64,000 bases of DNA from Cylicocyclus nassatus (taxonomy: Eukaryota > Nematoda > Chromadorea > Rhabditida > Strongylidae): the NCBI GenBank assembly GCA_958299035.1, contig CATQJL010000316.1:14416347-14480346 (forward strand), in the 5' to 3' direction. Below, in pieces: positions 11,201 through 21,612 of the stretch. Position 1 is the first letter of the stretch. Every line of letters begins with the position of its first letter. A program made the translations under genes and the position numbers. The notes below the pieces were generated by a model. The model was not told where the DNA came from. It ran no database searches and was given only the letters and a program-made list of their open reading frames with translations.

Positions 11201-14200
11201 GAAGAAATGCCACACCCGGAGACTATAAATTGCCGGCAGAGGCCCAGTATAGAGCAAAACAGCCATCGTGACCTTCTGGTAATCAAAACCATCTTCTTCG
11301 GCCATGTCTCACTTATTTAGGCCCATGATTCCGCGATACGCGCGATGACATGGTCTCACAATGAGCAGTGGTTAGTGTCAGCCGACCATGAGGGATTCAT
11401 CAAGTACTGGCAACCAAACATGAACAATGTGCACATGTATCAAGCCCATAAAGACGAACCCGTTCGGGGGCTATCGTATGTTTGTATTTGTTGCTAATGT
11501 GCACGGTAATGCAATTTTATACGCCATGCTAAAACTTATACGTACAGATTTTCTCCCACTGATGTCAAACTGGCATCAGCATCTGACGACGGTACTGTAC
11601 GTATCTGGGATTTTGCTCGATGCGTTGAGGAAAGGGCTATGAGAGGTCATGGATCTGAGGTAGAATATTTTTCTGAAGAGACTTTTGAAGTTTTGTGAGA
11701 GTCGAGATTCTTACGTTTGGTTTTTTTAAGGTTTTCAAACTTTTTCATTATTTGAATTTTCCCTTTTTATCTGTAGAGTTTCCTTGTACTTATTATGTCT
11801 TAGAAATTTTTCCCAATTTTGATAAATTTGTGAGCATAAATTCACCTGATTATCAACGTTTTCGGAATCAGTTAGTAGCAAAATAATGCAAGAAGCTTTT
11901 GCTTCGTCCAGAAAACTCTTCAGTCATATTAAAATGAATTTTAGGTAAGATGTGTAGCATGGCATCCATCTAAGGGAATGGTCGCTACTGGATCAAGAGA
12001 CTCACAACAACCAGTCAAGTTATGGGATCCTAGGACAGGAGATTGTCTGACGACTTTGTATGTTGTATCTGAATAGCTGAAATTGGCACAGAAATCTCAA
12101 AGAATTTCTTCCTCACCGAAATCCCTTGTTTAGGCAAGACCACAAGAGTTCTGTCATGGCAGTAGATTGGAATCGTAACGGTAACTGGTTGCTAACAGCT
12201 GGTCGAGATCATCTTGTGAAACTCTACGATATTCGATGTATGAAGGAAATGTACTCATACAAAGGTCATAAAAAGGAAGTCACAGGTAATTCTCAAGTCG
12301 TCTTCGAATTTGTAGTTACTGAGTGTTTTTCAGCCGTTGCTTGGCATCCTATACATGAAGGCCTCTTTGTATCTGGAGGAGGCGATGGATCTATTGCATA
12401 TTGGTTGGTGGAGAATGAGAAGGTATGTCTCATTCTGCTTTTCCCTGGATTTAACTGAACTTTCTGAGGTCTATGTTTTCTACAGGAAGTAGCCTTTCTG
12501 GAACATGCGCATGACCAGGCAGTCTGGGCCATGAAGTTCCATCCTATGGGGCACATTTTAGCTACAGGTTCATCCGTTTTCTCACTATCTTTCAAACTTT
12601 TTTCGTTCCTTCAGTTGAAGAAACTTTTAGGATCCAATGACAATAATACCAAATTTTGGGCTCGCAATAGACCTGGAGATACACAGGAGGACATTTTCGG
12701 CTTGGCATCTTTCACTACGAACATGGTAAGAGGGAACTTCTTCGGGCGTTTTCGTGATTTTGGCAGATGATTCGAGATTTGAAAATCTTCCCTTTTAATC
12801 TATCAAACGCAGAGTTTTTCGGCTAGTCGGATGAAGGAGTAACAATCAAACTCTGTTCAGGTTGGCGCACTAGATAAAGAGCGTGAACCGAAAAGCGCTG
12901 CAATCAGACTTGAAGACGAGTATATGGCACCAGTAATTCCTGGTGAGTTTGATATTTCCTATCTCTTGTGCACAGGCATTCAGAAGTTGCTTATTGAGGA
13001 ATGGGACTTGATGACGAAGTTGTTGAGAAGATGAATCGGGATATTACTTCAAACCCTGCCACAGCCCATCACACTATGCTGCTTATGCCAGAAGACCTGA
13101 ACGCGCGACATCAGGTAACTTTTCAAAAAAAAGTTTTTGGACATTTTTACTAACTCTAGAATTTCAACTTTTTTCAGCATAATGCAAATATTGGAGCGAA
13201 GAAGACGCTGATCAAGCAACCACCGCCCAAGAAAGCACAGCGTCAATTTGAGCGTATGTGGAATGTGTCCAAGCCTGGAGGTTCAGGATGTGAGTTATAG
13301 TTTTTTGCTAGGGCCCATGATAGATTTGTCATGACCTATTTTTTCAGTTGATGATTACGATGAAGACGCTGAGGAAGAATTCTTCCAACAGCCACAACAG
13401 CAACAGAGGCCACGACAAGGCCTACTAGGGCAAGCTCCGCCTCCGATGACTATGCTTGCACAAACTGGTCGGTCACTTATTAGTGTTATCTGAAGTGTAC
13501 CAGTAATGAAAGTGGTTCTTTTCAGTCAAAGCGCAGTCGGCAGCAGCTATGGCAGCTGGCTTTGCGGGTGGATTTGCAGGAGCGCAGAAGCTCGGTCTTC
13601 TCCCTCCAGGCATGCCACCAGGTTGGAAGCCAGGTTCAACTTCTAGTGGCCCCACTAGTCCAAATGATGATAAGTCCGGTCCGCCGAAGGCTAACCCTAC
13701 CCAGCAACCTCCCAACGATCAAGGTAGATTAGGCAGCGCAGGCTAGCAACATTCCGAGTCGAAAAATGTTGTTTTGCATTCAGGACGACCGATGCCTTCC
13801 CACAGACCTCCGCTGATTGCAAACGCTCCTGCTCCACCGAACTCAGGGCCCCCTTCACAACCTTCTCAGACGGGTCCAACTCAGTCAGGAGGACCTTCAT
13901 CCAGAGCACCGCTACCAATGCCTCCGCAACGGCCACCATTCCCTCAGTTGCCTCCAAGTAAGTCACATCTTCTCCATAACCACAAGGTCTTCTTGACACC
14001 CGTTCGATTATCGTTAGTAGCTTACTTACATAATGGATCCAGATTCAAGCCCGCATTGTGACCTTGACGAACCCGATTTCTAGATATACCTCCCGGTATG
14101 ACGCCTCAACAATTGGCTGCTGCTGGAGTTTGGCCTCCTGGTATACCCATGCCTCCCTCGATAGCTCAAAAACAACAGCAGCAGCATTTGGCTGCTGCGT

Positions 14201-15093
14201 CAAATACAGAAGAGCGCGATATGGAAGCAGTAAGTTGACTATCTGATCGCCCTTCTTGTAGTTTGTCTGAATGGTAGCTACGACTTAGAATGTTGATATT
14301 CATATTGTCAAGCATTTTTTAGGACCATGATTATCGACTGGCTCCTAGTTCACAATCATCGGGAGACGTGGATCTTAGAGCAACACAGTCACGGGGACCA
14401 CCTCCAATGCGGGGACCGCCACCAGGCATTCGACCAGCGGAGAGTAGAATGGGGCCACCGTCAGATATGAGAAGACCTCCTGCAGAAAGTAAGCTATGAT
14501 CCTTCATTTCCTGTAGCTCTAGAATTCTCATTATAGTGAATCATGCTCCTGTTGATCAAGACCAAAGAATACGAAACCAGGATGATGAGATCCGTGACCC
14601 GAGGCGGAGACCACCTCTACCTCAGGTAGTCGACATGTCTATCAACCACCAATATAATACATCTCTAATTCCCTCTCAGCACTTTCAGGAGGGCCTTCCT
14701 ATGCCTCCACAGCAAAGTGCTTCCATGCCCGTTCCACATGGTATGCCACCACCAAGCATGTCATCGCATCCACATCCACCACTTGATCAACGTGGACCCT
14801 CGATGGGAGGTAGACAATGGAATGGACTACAAGCGCCGATGCCACCTTCATCCAGTGCACCGTATGAGGACTCGCAGGAGCAACCTTACGAAAACTGGAG
14901 GCAGCCTCAGGGACCAAGACATCAAGGTTGACAAGGATTTCTTTAAACTCAATTAAACTTTGAAACTTTAGGAAATGGGTACTATGAGAAGAATTATGAT
15001 CGAGATCGAGATCGAGATCGCGGTAGGGAAGGCGGCGGCGGCCCCATGCGTGGAGGGCGAGGGAGGGGACGAGGTCGAGGAAGGCCGTACTAG
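8238..15093 (+). CDS. pfs-2: WDR33/PFS2-like WD40 polyadenylation factor
   Basis: Orthologue of WDR33 (PFS-2), the CPSF subunit that with CPSF30 binds AAUAAA during nuclear mRNA 3'-end formation. My model has 23 coding exons: 8238-8261, 8344-8404, 8693-8775, 9376-9495, 9565-9738, 9830-9925, 11321-11475, 11548-11659, 11945-12057, 12134-12285, 12334-12422, 12486-12567, 12631-12725, 12861-12942, 12999-13114, 13178-13289, 13348-13467, 13526-13723, 13784-13957, 14084-14229, 14323-14488, 14537-14926, 14972-15093. They join in phase to 993 residues. Family landmarks in order: [16 protein letters not shown] (basic RNA-contact region), [87 protein letters not shown], which form a WD40 propeller at roughly residues 130-440. 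The tail is Pro/Met/Gln-rich and ends in Arg-Asp repeats and a [12 protein letters not shown] patch. The largest intron (9926-11320) has no gene. A polyadenylation signal follows at 15315. Confidence 0.95.
14626..14679 (+). other. Possible in-frame 54-nt optional intron in pfs-2
   Basis: Inside the penultimate exon, CTCAG/GTAGTCGAC and CCCTCTCAG/CACTTT would make a 54-base intron. A second acceptor at 14688 would remove 63 bases. Both lengths are multiples of three and the retained sequence is open, so either spliced or unspliced products keep the frame. I kept it as coding in the model; the true state is undetermined. Confidence 0.4.
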
Positions 15094-15314
15094 TCTACCA
15101 GCACCTTTCGAGTTATGAACTGTTTGTCAAGTACTGATCAAGCACACAGTGATAATGATGTTGCTCGGATCATGTTTTAATGTGTATGTATTTCATTGTC
15201 GGTATGCTTTTACCCTGGGAAACATCCAGTGTCAGACTAAATGTCAAAGATTATGAGTTTATGAGTCGATGCGGATAGACCTCGTTTGAGAATACAACAT
15301 TCCGGTATTGAGTG

Positions 15315-15320
15315 AATAAA
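15315..15320 (+). terminator. Polyadenylation signal of pfs-2
   Basis: AATAAA lies 222 bases after the pfs-2 stop codon, followed by a GT-rich stretch (GTGTCTCTGTGTTGTTG). A normal nematode 3' end. Confidence 0.65.
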
Positions 15321-15383
15321 GTGTAGTGTCTCTGTGTTGTTGTAGAGAATGGTTGTGAGCTGATTTCAAGATTGTTAACAATT

Positions 15384-15459
15384 TTTATTGAGACGGCTTA
15401 CGTTTTGGCACTTTCGCCTTCGTAGAGCCTAGAAGTCGAAGTCGTAATCAACTCGTCCC
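15384..15459 (-). CDS. Candidate terminal exon of a minus-strand gene
   Basis: On the minus strand, TGTCTTTTTCAG/GGGACG is a very strong acceptor ending at 15460. The following 31 bases can be read as GRVDYDFDF and a stop at 15431-15429, then AATAAA at 15389-15384. Acceptor, short acidic/aromatic C-terminus, stop and polyadenylation signal in the right order suggest a real last exon of a gene convergent with pfs-2. I could not link it in phase to an upstream exon, so the product is unknown. Confidence 0.4.
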
Positions 15460-16163
15460 CTGAAAAAGACAGATACTCTCTTTCTCTTTCAAAAAACCCA
15501 TCAAACTAAAATGCCAAGATTTATGACAGTACTCCTTAGATAGCGCAACCAGACGTTGTATTGGAAAGAGTGGAAGCTTTCCGATCAACAATCTCCCATG
15601 CCGTGCACTACCCGTTAAACCGCTACGGGGGCCGTTAAGTGAGCACCGGCCTGTTCTGTATAAAGTGGCCGCTCCAATTAGTAGTTGGCAGGATTAGCAT
15701 GCTGATAAGAGCCTGATAGTTGGCCGCCGAATAACGCGATATATTGACGCCATTGCCCCATGGTGGACCGGGATGCTATATAGCAGGGTAAAATGATGTA
15801 CCCAGTCAAACCTTAGCCCATTTGCAGCCTCTCAAGAGGATTTACTTTTCCTCATTCCTAAAGGCCCGGACAGATTTCACGCTTTGATCGTCGCAACTGA
15901 ATCGCGACAAGACAACTGTTACAACATCATTCCATGCCGATCAACTTGCATTCGGTTGTGATACTTTTCCAGCCGAAATTTTTGAATGTGAAATGAAAAT
16001 GAATGGAAATGTCGGCGATTGAGTCGCGACGATCAAATCGCGTGAAGTCTGTCCGGGGCCTAACGGATTTTCGTATATGACATCTGACATATCATCTATA
16101 TAACATAATTCCCTGGAATTGTTACCCGCTAAAAATCAGATATTTATCTAACATAGAAATTCC

Positions 16164-16286
16164 TCATGTTCGTCCACAGTCCCAGATCATTTGCAGCTGC
16201 GCAGGTGATAAAAAACGACTAGGTGGTTGTTGTCGCCGGCCATAGAGATCCCTGCGCGCATCATTCTCAGTCGGCATTAGCCTGCT
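16164..16286 (-). CDS. Candidate minus-strand exon, unrecognised
   Basis: GATCTGTTTTCAG is a good acceptor ending at 16287. The next frame runs SRLMPTENDARRDLYGRRQ, then a Pro/Ser-rich stretch, and stops at 16164. An ATG lies 9 bases in (16277). The Arg-rich sequence looks coding but is only about 40 codons. It may belong with the candidate exons at 15429-15459 and 16333-16522; none of the donor sites I see gives a phase match to 15459. No family recognised. Confidence 0.3.
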   Translation of the reverse strand, partial: SRLMPTENDARRDLYGRRQQPPSRFLSPAQLQMIWDCGRT

Positions 16287-16332
16287 CTGAAAACAGATCA
16301 ATGGTACAGATAGCATAATTCTTGGAATGAAG

Positions 16333-16522
16333 TCAGTTTGCGACTTTGCGTTTGATCTCCAAAGTCGTCATAACGACAAGAGCGCATGTCTCGTCTACAG
16401 CGAAAGCTTATTACATTAAAATCATAATATCTGAATGTAAGAACTCACGATCCTTTTTTGAGAGCAGTGCATAAGTAACTTTTTCATTCCGCTTTCTGTC
16501 GCTGAGGCTTACTCAGAGCCAT
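16333..16522 (-). pseudogene. Two-exon small gene, apparently frameshifted
   Basis: Immediately after ACATTTTCTAG, an ATG at 16522 opens MALSKPQRQKAE and then hits TGA. One base out of frame, the sequence continues EKVTYALLSKKD up to a good donor (GATC/GTGAGT at 16449/16448). The next acceptor (CGCTGTAG at about 16395) continues in phase as HETCALVVMTTLEIKRKVAN and a stop at 16333. So splice sites and coding texture are kept, but one extra base breaks the frame near 16485. Either it is a decayed small gene, an assembly error, or an alternative acceptor (AAGCCTCAG, exon start 16501) is used. Family not recognised. Confidence 0.35.
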
Positions 16523-16914
16523 TCTAGAAAATGTGCACATTTTGGAAAAGGGAGCACCTCGATTTTCCCTACCAAAAAGATAGAACTAAGTGAGAAAAAA
16601 TCACACCTTAGAGAGTAATTTACAGGATTCCGTCACACTTCGTATGGAGGACATCTGGTGGAGTGGTATAGGCACTTTTTATCCCGTTATTCATCAAGGT
16701 TCATCCCTGCCCTGAGGCCACTCATGCTCTCCACCCTCAGGCAACGGTAAATCGGACTATAGCAATTTGAGAGGACCAAAGCATTGACTTGATATTCGGA
16801 CCATCACAAATCATTGTAAATGTTCACACGCGTTTAGTAGCTTCTTCGTCTGAAGTATAAGCAGTAACAAAAAATGATTGAAGACCAGTTTTTATCAGTT
16901 TCCTTCAATACGTT
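16523..16914. other. Intergenic, nothing seen
   Basis: A/T-rich sequence with no credible frame, RNA gene or repeat structure on either strand. Confidence 0.4.
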
Positions 16915-17397
16915 TACAGTCGATTTCATCCCGGATTAGGCGAACATTCTAGGTGGAGCAGCGCACACGCATCGCTGGAGGCTTCGCGAGCGCATAGCGC
17001 TGGCATTTTGCCAAGCAAAGACTAAGGGGAATGGAGAGACGCAGGCTTGGGTTCTCAGGACGATATGATATACTGTAGCTGCGAAACAGCGCGAACTGTT
17101 GCGGGGCGGATTCCCGCCAATTCAATTTCAGCCTAAAGCGGGCCGGAACTTACTGTACAGTCGGTTTCATCCCGGATTAGGCGAGACATTCTATGTCGAG
17201 CAGCGCATACGCATCGCTGGAGGCTTCGCGGGCGCATAGCGCTGGCATTTTGCCAAGCAAAGACTAGGGAGTTTAAAGAGACGCAGACATGGGTTCTTAG
17301 CACGATAGGATATACTGTAGCTGCGGAACGGCGCGAGCTGTTGCGAGGCGGACTCCCGCCAATCCAATTTCCGCCTAAAGCGGGCCAGAACTTACTG
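16915..17397. repeat. Tandem duplication, two units of about 241 bp
   Basis: Two direct copies start with TACAGTCGATTTCATCCCGG at 16915 and TACAGTCGGTTTCATCCCGG at 17156. They share landmarks in the same order, such as CGCATCGCTGGAGGCTTCGC, TGGCATTTTGCCAAGCAAAG and GCCTAAAGCGGGCC. Identity is high (about nine in ten by eye). The minus strand of the second unit is open for 110 codons, but this looks fortuitous because the first unit is interrupted. Unit function unknown. Confidence 0.85.
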
Positions 17398-17517
17398 TAT
17401 ATCGTCTGCTTTGGCGGCATGTTGCCTTTGGCGCATATGATTGCGCTTGGAGCGGGATTTACCATTCAAAGCATAGGTGCGATAGTGTGAGAATTTGCTC
17501 ATCCCCCCCCCCGCCTT

Positions 17518-18440
17518 TCACCCTCGAATCGGGATTAAGGTGACCCCCTTCACCAAAAGCCGAGAAAAAATATCAAAAGTGAGGTAGGTTAAGCGAAGGA
17601 GATATTTGTACGTGAATTGTTTATGTACAGGAAAGGAAAAGTTTGTTGAACAAAGTGCATCTGTTAAAAAAAGTGCTTGGTGAAGGGTGTGGGCAGCGAT
17701 TCCTAGAGATTTTCGAGTTTTTAACATTAAAAAATCATAACTTTTGTAGGTGAACATATTGTACGACGGTATGGACACCACTGGAACCGTCTTGTCTTCC
17801 GCCTTCAGAAAATATATACTTTGCTTGGGGATTGTTTCAAAAAGTGCGGGTGAAGGGTGGGTGAGACTTTTATAATGGAAGTGCTCAAGTAGAGGCTTTT
17901 CTACCATTGTAAAAACGTTTACTTGAGCACTCCCTTTATAAGAGTCTCACCCACCCTTCACCCGGCACTTTTTGTAACAATCCCTAGGCAAAATATATAT
18001 TTCCTGAAAACGGAGGACGTTCAATGGTGACCATCTAGGCGTACAAGATGTTCATCTACGAAAGTTATGAATTTTTTATGTCAAAAACTCGAAAATCTCC
18101 AGAAATCACTAGGACACCCTTTATCCAGGCACTTTTTAAATGAATCTCAGACATGCTATTCATCATCAAAAAGCGGAGAACAAGGCGGTTTTAACGGTGA
18201 CTATTTCCATGTACAAGTTGTTTATCTACAGAAGTTATGATTTTTTTATCCTTAGATCTCGTAAATATCGAGAAATCACTACCCAAGAGCTTCGCCAGGC
18301 ACTTTTTAAAATGACTCCAGACAAATCCTAGGCAATCTATATAATTCCTGAAAGCGTAAGAGAAGACGGTTTTCAAAACAATTTTCTTGCAGACGTTGCT
18401 GTTCATCTACAAAAAGTTATAAATTTATTTTTTTCGAAAA
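17518..18440. mobile_element. Foldback repeat with internal tandem copies
   Basis: A palindrome is centred near 17905. GTGCTCAAGTAGAGGC is followed by its reverse complement region, and both arms continue through GGGTGGGTGAGACT and its inverse AGTCTCACCCACCC, then TGCGGGTGAAGGG / CCCTTCACCCGGCA, and out to TCATAACTTTTGTAGGTGAA / TTCATCTACGAAAGTTATGA. Arms reach at least 17690 and 18125. A further, more diverged direct copy of the arm (GTTTATCTACAGAAGTTATG) follows at about 18215-18320. No coding capacity. Similar C-run plus CTTTCACCCT motifs at 17505 and 18720 may mark the outer ends. Confidence 0.65.
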
Positions 18441-18817
18441 TTTGTAAATGTAAATGTAATTTGTAAATGCTCAAAAATTGTCTAAATCTTTCCCGAAACA
18501 GATGTTCTTGCATACACATTTTTTACTTTAAGGTATTATCGAAAACAGACAGAATGTTTTCAATCCTACTTCATTCTTCACAAAAAAAAAACAGCAAATG
18601 ATGGTAGAGAATTGAAAATGATAAAACGTTGATCAGGGAGAATGATGAGAGAACACCATTCCTCCCGTCCTTCCCCCCCCCCCTGAGTCGACATTTTGCA
18701 ATTTTTGGAAGAAGTGAAACACCTTTCACCCTGGAGGGCTGCGACCACTGTGACCCCCTTCACCTTAGAGGAGCCGTTCTCACCTTATTGCACCTATGAT
18801 TCAAAGTGGGACTGTAA

Positions 18818-19190
18818 TTAAAGGCAGCGTTCAGGCAAATCTGGGCATATGGGTTTTTTGCCTGAAAACTGTCGAGGAGGCTCTAGTTAAAGCACTATCC
18901 AAACCGCAACGCAAATAATTTATTCACGGCTGAGAAATACATCCAAAAACACTCCGCTGCTGCGTCGTGACCGTAACACTTAGGATTGGTCCCAGCGCAA
19001 ACGTAGTGTTAAAGTGAGCGAAGTCGTTTTTGGGTTACGGTCACGGCGCAGCGCGGGGTTTTCGGGGACAGATTTCTCAGCCGTGATCGAACAATTTCCG
19101 CTGCCCCTTGGGCAGTGCCTTAGTTAGGACCTCCTCATCTTTTCAGGCGAAAGAGCCATGCGACCAGATTTGCCTGGACCCTGCCTTCAA
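18818..19190. mobile_element. TTAA-type MITE, family C (decayed right end)
   Basis: The left end is TTAAAGGCAGCGTTCAGGCA and the right end is the inverse, TGCCTGGACCCTGCCTTCAA, so the terminal repeats are about 25 bases and extend inwards (AAATCTGG / CCAGATTT). TTAA is intact at 18818-18821; the right copy reads TTCA. Long internal inverted segments (ACGGCTGAGAAAT / ATTTCTCAGCCGT) make nearly the whole element palindromic. No transposase. Confidence 0.7.
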
Positions 19191-19379
19191 GCCAAGACGA
19201 AGAGTTTATACGGTTCAGGAACCAGTTCTCCGCTGATCGGGAATTTCTCCCTTCTGGAGGAAGGAAAGGATTCTCGACCAGTGCAGAACTTCAAAAAACC
19301 GTTCTTCTTAGGAAGGGCGAACAAAAAATCATCAATTACGTACGCCTGCTGAGTGGGTTGCACAAGCTTTTTTCACGAG

Positions 19380-20290
19380 ATCCCTACCCGCATATCGGGA
19401 ACGCTGTATGAGGCCCAGCCTTGAAAACAGACTGGTTTCGCAAAAGATTCAGCTGCACGGACCGCATCCAGACTGGAGGATAATAGAAATCTGTCGGAGC
19501 ATCGCTTTTCTCGTCCACCTTAAGGAGGTGATAAAGTCTGGAGATTGCTGAAGCGGAGACGATGCTGGAACTCGACGAAATAGGGAAGAAGATCGAATTG
19601 CGAATAAATCAGAAAATTCAGTTCATTGAAGAACACCCTTTGTAAAGACGCGGAAGTGGGATTGGAAGGCACCCTACTGTAAGGACGTCTTCATACGTAT
19701 AGCTTGTAGCTTGTGACGCATGATGAATGAACGATTTAAAGGAATAACTTAACAAGAGGAGAGGAGCAGCGTGGATCGCATTTGGGCCTCTGAAGGAAGC
19801 CACCGACTAACTAAGGACCCAAGCTTTGCATCCAAATGTTTCGACATAACCGTTACCGACGTTCCCCTACGCAGTCGAGATATGTGCCGATACTGCAGTA
19901 CGTCGAGCTTTGCGAACCACCGACAAAGCGCTTGAGCGCAGTCTTCTGAAAATGACCCGGCACAAACTGATCTTGTCAAACTTCGCAGTACGGGTATGAG
20001 AAAAATTTCCCGTCTTCGTGTCAGCAAAATTTGTTGCAAAAAAGACGCATCGATGGTCCGGTCTCATCATGAGAAGCTCAGACGACAGATGGACAACCAA
20101 GAACATCTGAGTGAAGTCCTCGCAAAGCAAAACGTCCCCGAGGAAGACCGCCAACGAAGTGGACAGACGTGTTCAGGAATGGATGAACCAACTGAGAAAT
20201 CAATCGGCTACGACTTTAAGGGTGTATGCCAAGAACTATTTTTGCCAGATGGACACCAAACCGCGTATTGGTGTTCAATGACATTCTAGA
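19380..20290 (+). pseudogene. 3' remnant of an RTE-type LINE
   Basis: Broken frames match the C-terminal part of RTE-clade reverse transcriptases of nematodes. MLELDEIGKKIELRINQK at 19560-19620 corresponds to the segment after the catalytic palm. Later frames give the RRIDGPVSS and DDRWTT-like region, then KRPRGRPPTKWTDVF near 20130-20170, the conserved RTE C-terminal motif. Stops and frame changes occur throughout, so it is dead. A separate LINE copy lies downstream at 20760-25110. Confidence 0.75.
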
Positions 20291-21033
20291 AGCTTAAATT
20301 CTGAGCAGATACACACGATCGTTGCACAAGCTGTTTAACCTTATTATCTTGCAACAGATTTAAAACATGATTGTTGGAGGTCAAAAATTGTGAAAATGCA
20401 CTGATGGAAATTCGTGAATTTGACCAGTTTTTCACCAATTTCCCCCTCATGGTCAGCTGCCTCAATATGAGGGGGGGGGGGGGTTGCTCCCGGGTGTAGC
20501 AAGAACGTCCGAACCTCACGCACCCAGCTAAAGCAAACCACCGCAGGTCATCATGTCAGGGTCCGTTACCACATTCCAGCAAAGCCGTCAGTGTCATTAA
20601 CGAGCGGCGGTTGTCTTAACACAGCCCTAGAATGCCCCAGCTTGGCTATCTAGGGTATGGCGGGAAATTTAATAGCTTTGTCAACTTTAAGCCAATTGCC
20701 CCATACCCTGCGCACCGTGTTCATCTGCGGTTTGGGACGTAGGATGGCAGTACGACGGTGAGGGGAGAAGAAACTCAAGTAAGCGAAACGTCCATAGATC
20801 CTTTCGGTTTATGAAACGGATACTACAAGACATGGAGCTGTTACAAGGACGCTATCTTTAGCCATGAGCTTTATGTTTCCTAGACGCCACACTCGCATCA
20901 AATACGATGTAGTTGCACTACAGGAAACCAAGAGCCTGGCCACACTCAAGAAGAAGGATGGAACCTTTGTCATACTATGAAAGAGGGCTTTAACACAAAA
21001 CGTCGGAGGCCTGGGCTTTGTCTTGCACCCAAT

Positions 21034-21612
21034 CAGATAATTGCCGGGGGCAGACGGTCCGCAAACCCGCGCTTTTCTGCAAGCGGTGAGCAGAATTTTG
21101 GGGCGTGGCCAAACTTTCAGCGGGCGGCACTACCTTTACGGTCGCATTGTTTGCCAGCGGGGAGTAATACTGCATTTTCTGCAAGCGCTCGGCAAATAAT
21201 TTCTTTCAGCGAGAGCTGGCCAAAGTTTCAGCAAGCGCTCGGACTCTCTTTACGCAGTTTCAAGCGTACGCCGACCAAAGGTGAGAACTCTACGTGGCAG
21301 AAATGTCATTGATGGTTTAATTACACGGGTTTGGGCAACCTTACGCTGAAAGAAGGTACCTTGAACAGTGCGTTCCTCAAAGGACCATGCGGCCCCCAAC
21401 AACTTTGCATATTCTTGCGGAAAGTCCGCGACAATGCGGCCACTGGGCCGCAACTCATCCATAGAAAGACCGCGATAGTTCTCCGAGCGTTCATCTAAAA
21501 ATTGGCCGAAATTATTCCAAATTTCTGCATGCACCGCAAGAAATCAGCGAGCTATTTTTCCGGTGCCCGCTTGCTCAAAATTCGCATAATCGCCTGCCCC
21601 GGCGATTATCTG
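21034..21612. mobile_element. TIR element inserted in the LINE endonuclease
   Basis: Ends are CAGATAATTGCCGGGGGCAG and the inverse CTGCCCCGGCGATTATCTG, about 19 bases. The LINE reading resumes right after it (SYLVDSYEILSPRLAVF), so it interrupts a formerly continuous frame. The 579 bases include repeated CTGCAAGCG / TTTCAGC motifs and no transposase. CAG..CTG termini occur in hAT and some other cut-and-paste families; target duplication is not clear, so the superfamily is open. Confidence 0.65.

Noticed and set aside
14699..14917. Minus-strand ORF antisense to the pfs-2 tail
   Set aside because: Shadow of the Pro/Met-rich coding exon on the other strand.
17133..17465. 110-codon minus-strand ORF
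   Set aside because: Lies within the second unit of the tandem duplication and is not open in the first unit.
20977..21534. ORFs inside the TIR element in the LINE
   Set aside because: No transposase motifs; short repeated CTGCAAGCG units explain the open frames.
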